DNA of 30,907 nt from DATCDR01 sp036510575 (GTDB lineage Bacteria > Actinomycetota > Acidimicrobiia > Acidimicrobiales > Bog-793). The stretch spans positions 1 through 30,907 of the forward strand of contig DATCDR010000146.1 in assembly GCA_036510575.1 (NCBI GenBank), read 5' to 3'. Below, piece by piece: positions 30,135 through 30,907 of this stretch. Positions within the stretch are counted from its first letter, which is position 1; every line of letters begins with the position of its first letter. The position numbers and the translations under genes are program-made. A model generated the notes under the pieces. It had not been told where the DNA came from. It searched no databases and worked only from the letters and a program-made list of their open reading frames with translations.

Positions 30135-30907
30135 CAATGCGGCTCTTCGACACAATGGCCCAGGAGGTTGTGCCGTTCACACCTGGCGATGTCGTGACCA
30201 TGTACACCTGCGGCATTACGCCCTATGACGCTGCGCACCTCGGGCATGTCGCGACGTACCTGGCCTACGACGTGTTGCAACGTCGCCTCCGCGACCTCGG
30301 ACACGAGACCCGCTGCGTGCGAAACGTCACCGACGTCGATGACGACCTGCTCCGAAAGGCGCGCTCGCTCGACGTGCACTACCTCGATCTCGCCGCCGAG
30401 CAGACGGCGTACTTCGACAAGCAGATGGCCACGCTCGGCATGCTGCCCTCCTACTCTGAGCCGCGCGCGACGTCTGCGATCTCGGACATCTTGCGGTTCA
30501 TCGGCCAGCTCTTCGACGGTGATCACGCCTATCAGGCGGGCGGTGCTGTCTATTTCCGCGTGGGCTCGTTCCCGACCTTCGGCGAGCTCAGCCACTACGA
30601 CCGATCAACGATGCTGGAGCTCGCCGCAGAACGCGGCGGCAACCCGAGCGACCCGAACAAGCAGGACCCGCTCGACTTCATCTTGTGGCAGCCCTCACTC
30701 CCAGACGAGCCGGCGTGGGAGTCGCAGTGGGGCGCAGGGCGTCCTGGGTGGCACATCGAGTGCTCAGCACTTGCGCGTCGAGAGCTGGGCGACGCGATCG
30801 ACATCCACGGCGGCGGCTTCGACCTGGTCTTTCCCCATCACGAATGCGAGCGGGCCCAGTCCGAAAGCGCCAACGGTTCCCGTTTCGTTCGACTCTGGAT
30901 GCACGTC
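30131..30907 (+). CDS. mshC: MshC-type cysteine:glucosaminyl-inositol ligase, partial (runs off the window)
   Basis: The gene is cut by the window end; 259 codons are present. MshC joins cysteine to GlcN-inositol in mycothiol biosynthesis and descends from cysteinyl-tRNA synthetase. CGITPYDAAHLGHVATYLAY (Cys27, then the HIGH-equivalent) matches the MshC pattern CGITPYDATHLGH rather than CysS (CGPTVYDxxHIGN). Downstream are NVTDVDDDLL, YFRVGSFPTFGELS, GWHIECSALARR (zinc site) and IHGGGFDLVFPHHECERAQSE. The KMSKS loop lies beyond the window. ATG 30131 overlaps the stop of the F420 reductase gene as ATGA. A CysS assignment is the main alternative, but the first motif disfavours it. Confidence 0.82.
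   Translation, partial: MTMRLFDTMAQEVVPFTPGDVVTMYTCGITPYDAAHLGHVATYLAYDVLQRRLRDLGHETRCVRNVTDVDDDLLRKARSLDVHYLDLAAEQTAYFDKQMATLGMLPSYSEPRATSAISDILRFIGQLFDGDHAYQAGGAVYFRVGSFPTFGELSHYDRSTMLELAAERGGNPSDPNKQDPLDFILWQPSLPDEPAWESQWGAGRPGWHIECSALARRELGDAIDIHGGGFDLVFPHHECERAQSESANGSRFVRLWMHV

Overview
The window is about 60-65% G+C and looks like a chromosomal segment of an actinobacterium. The evidence is biochemical: a MshC-type mycothiol ligase at the right edge, a MDMPI/DinB-fold protein of the mycothiol-dependent kind, and an F420-dependent NADP reductase. Frequent GTG/TTG starts and many ATGA stop-start overlaps fit this. A member of Acidimicrobiia or a neighbouring uncultured lineage is my guess, but the sequence alone does not prove it. 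No rRNA, tRNA, CRISPR array or insertion sequence was recognised.

Left third (1-11,013): a surface-glycan locus built as two divergent operons around a 1.27-kb gene-free region (3,821-5,094). Leftwards: a GT2 glycosyltransferase, a degenerate GT4-like protein and a membrane O-acyltransferase (acyltransferase-3 family, no SGNH domain). Rightwards: a tandem alpha/beta hydrolase with unusual nucleophile elbows, a large GT-C-like membrane protein, a 19-codon mini-ORF that links stop to start, and a Wzx/MATE-like flippase. Next to it (11,151-12,123) lie acpS and a free-standing acyl carrier protein, divergently transcribed. Together they suggest assembly, export and acyl decoration of a polysaccharide or glycolipid, resembling the accessory genes of exosortase loci but with no exosortase visible.

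Middle (12,177-15,480): a MDMPI-like protein, a small four-helix membrane protein with a clear intrinsic terminator, and a two-gene operon of a His-rich PadR regulator and a siderophore-interacting ferric reductase. This last pair matches the E. coli YqjI/YqjH metal-responsive pair in content, but here the genes are co-transcribed. A repeat-rich candidate operator lies directly upstream.

Right-centre (15,704-25,516): a catabolic region with two metal-dependent amidohydrolases (one very like LigJ, 4-oxalomesaconate hydratase of protocatechuate 4,5-cleavage), an NHL beta-propeller protein, a FAD-dependent aromatic hydroxylase, two HpcH/HpaI-type aldolases and a catabolic-type threonine dehydratase, with small hypothetical and membrane proteins between them. 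It resembles part of an aromatic-ring degradation pathway ending in pyruvate and oxaloacetate type products.

Right end (25,559-30,907): a Nudix hydrolase; a DHA2 drug exporter translationally coupled to an ArfB-like ribosome-rescue factor; a GNAT acetyltransferase; a BcpB/PrxQ-like peroxiredoxin broken by two in-frame TAG codons and a -1 frameshift; and an F420:NADP reductase coupled by ATGA to a partial mshC that runs off the window.
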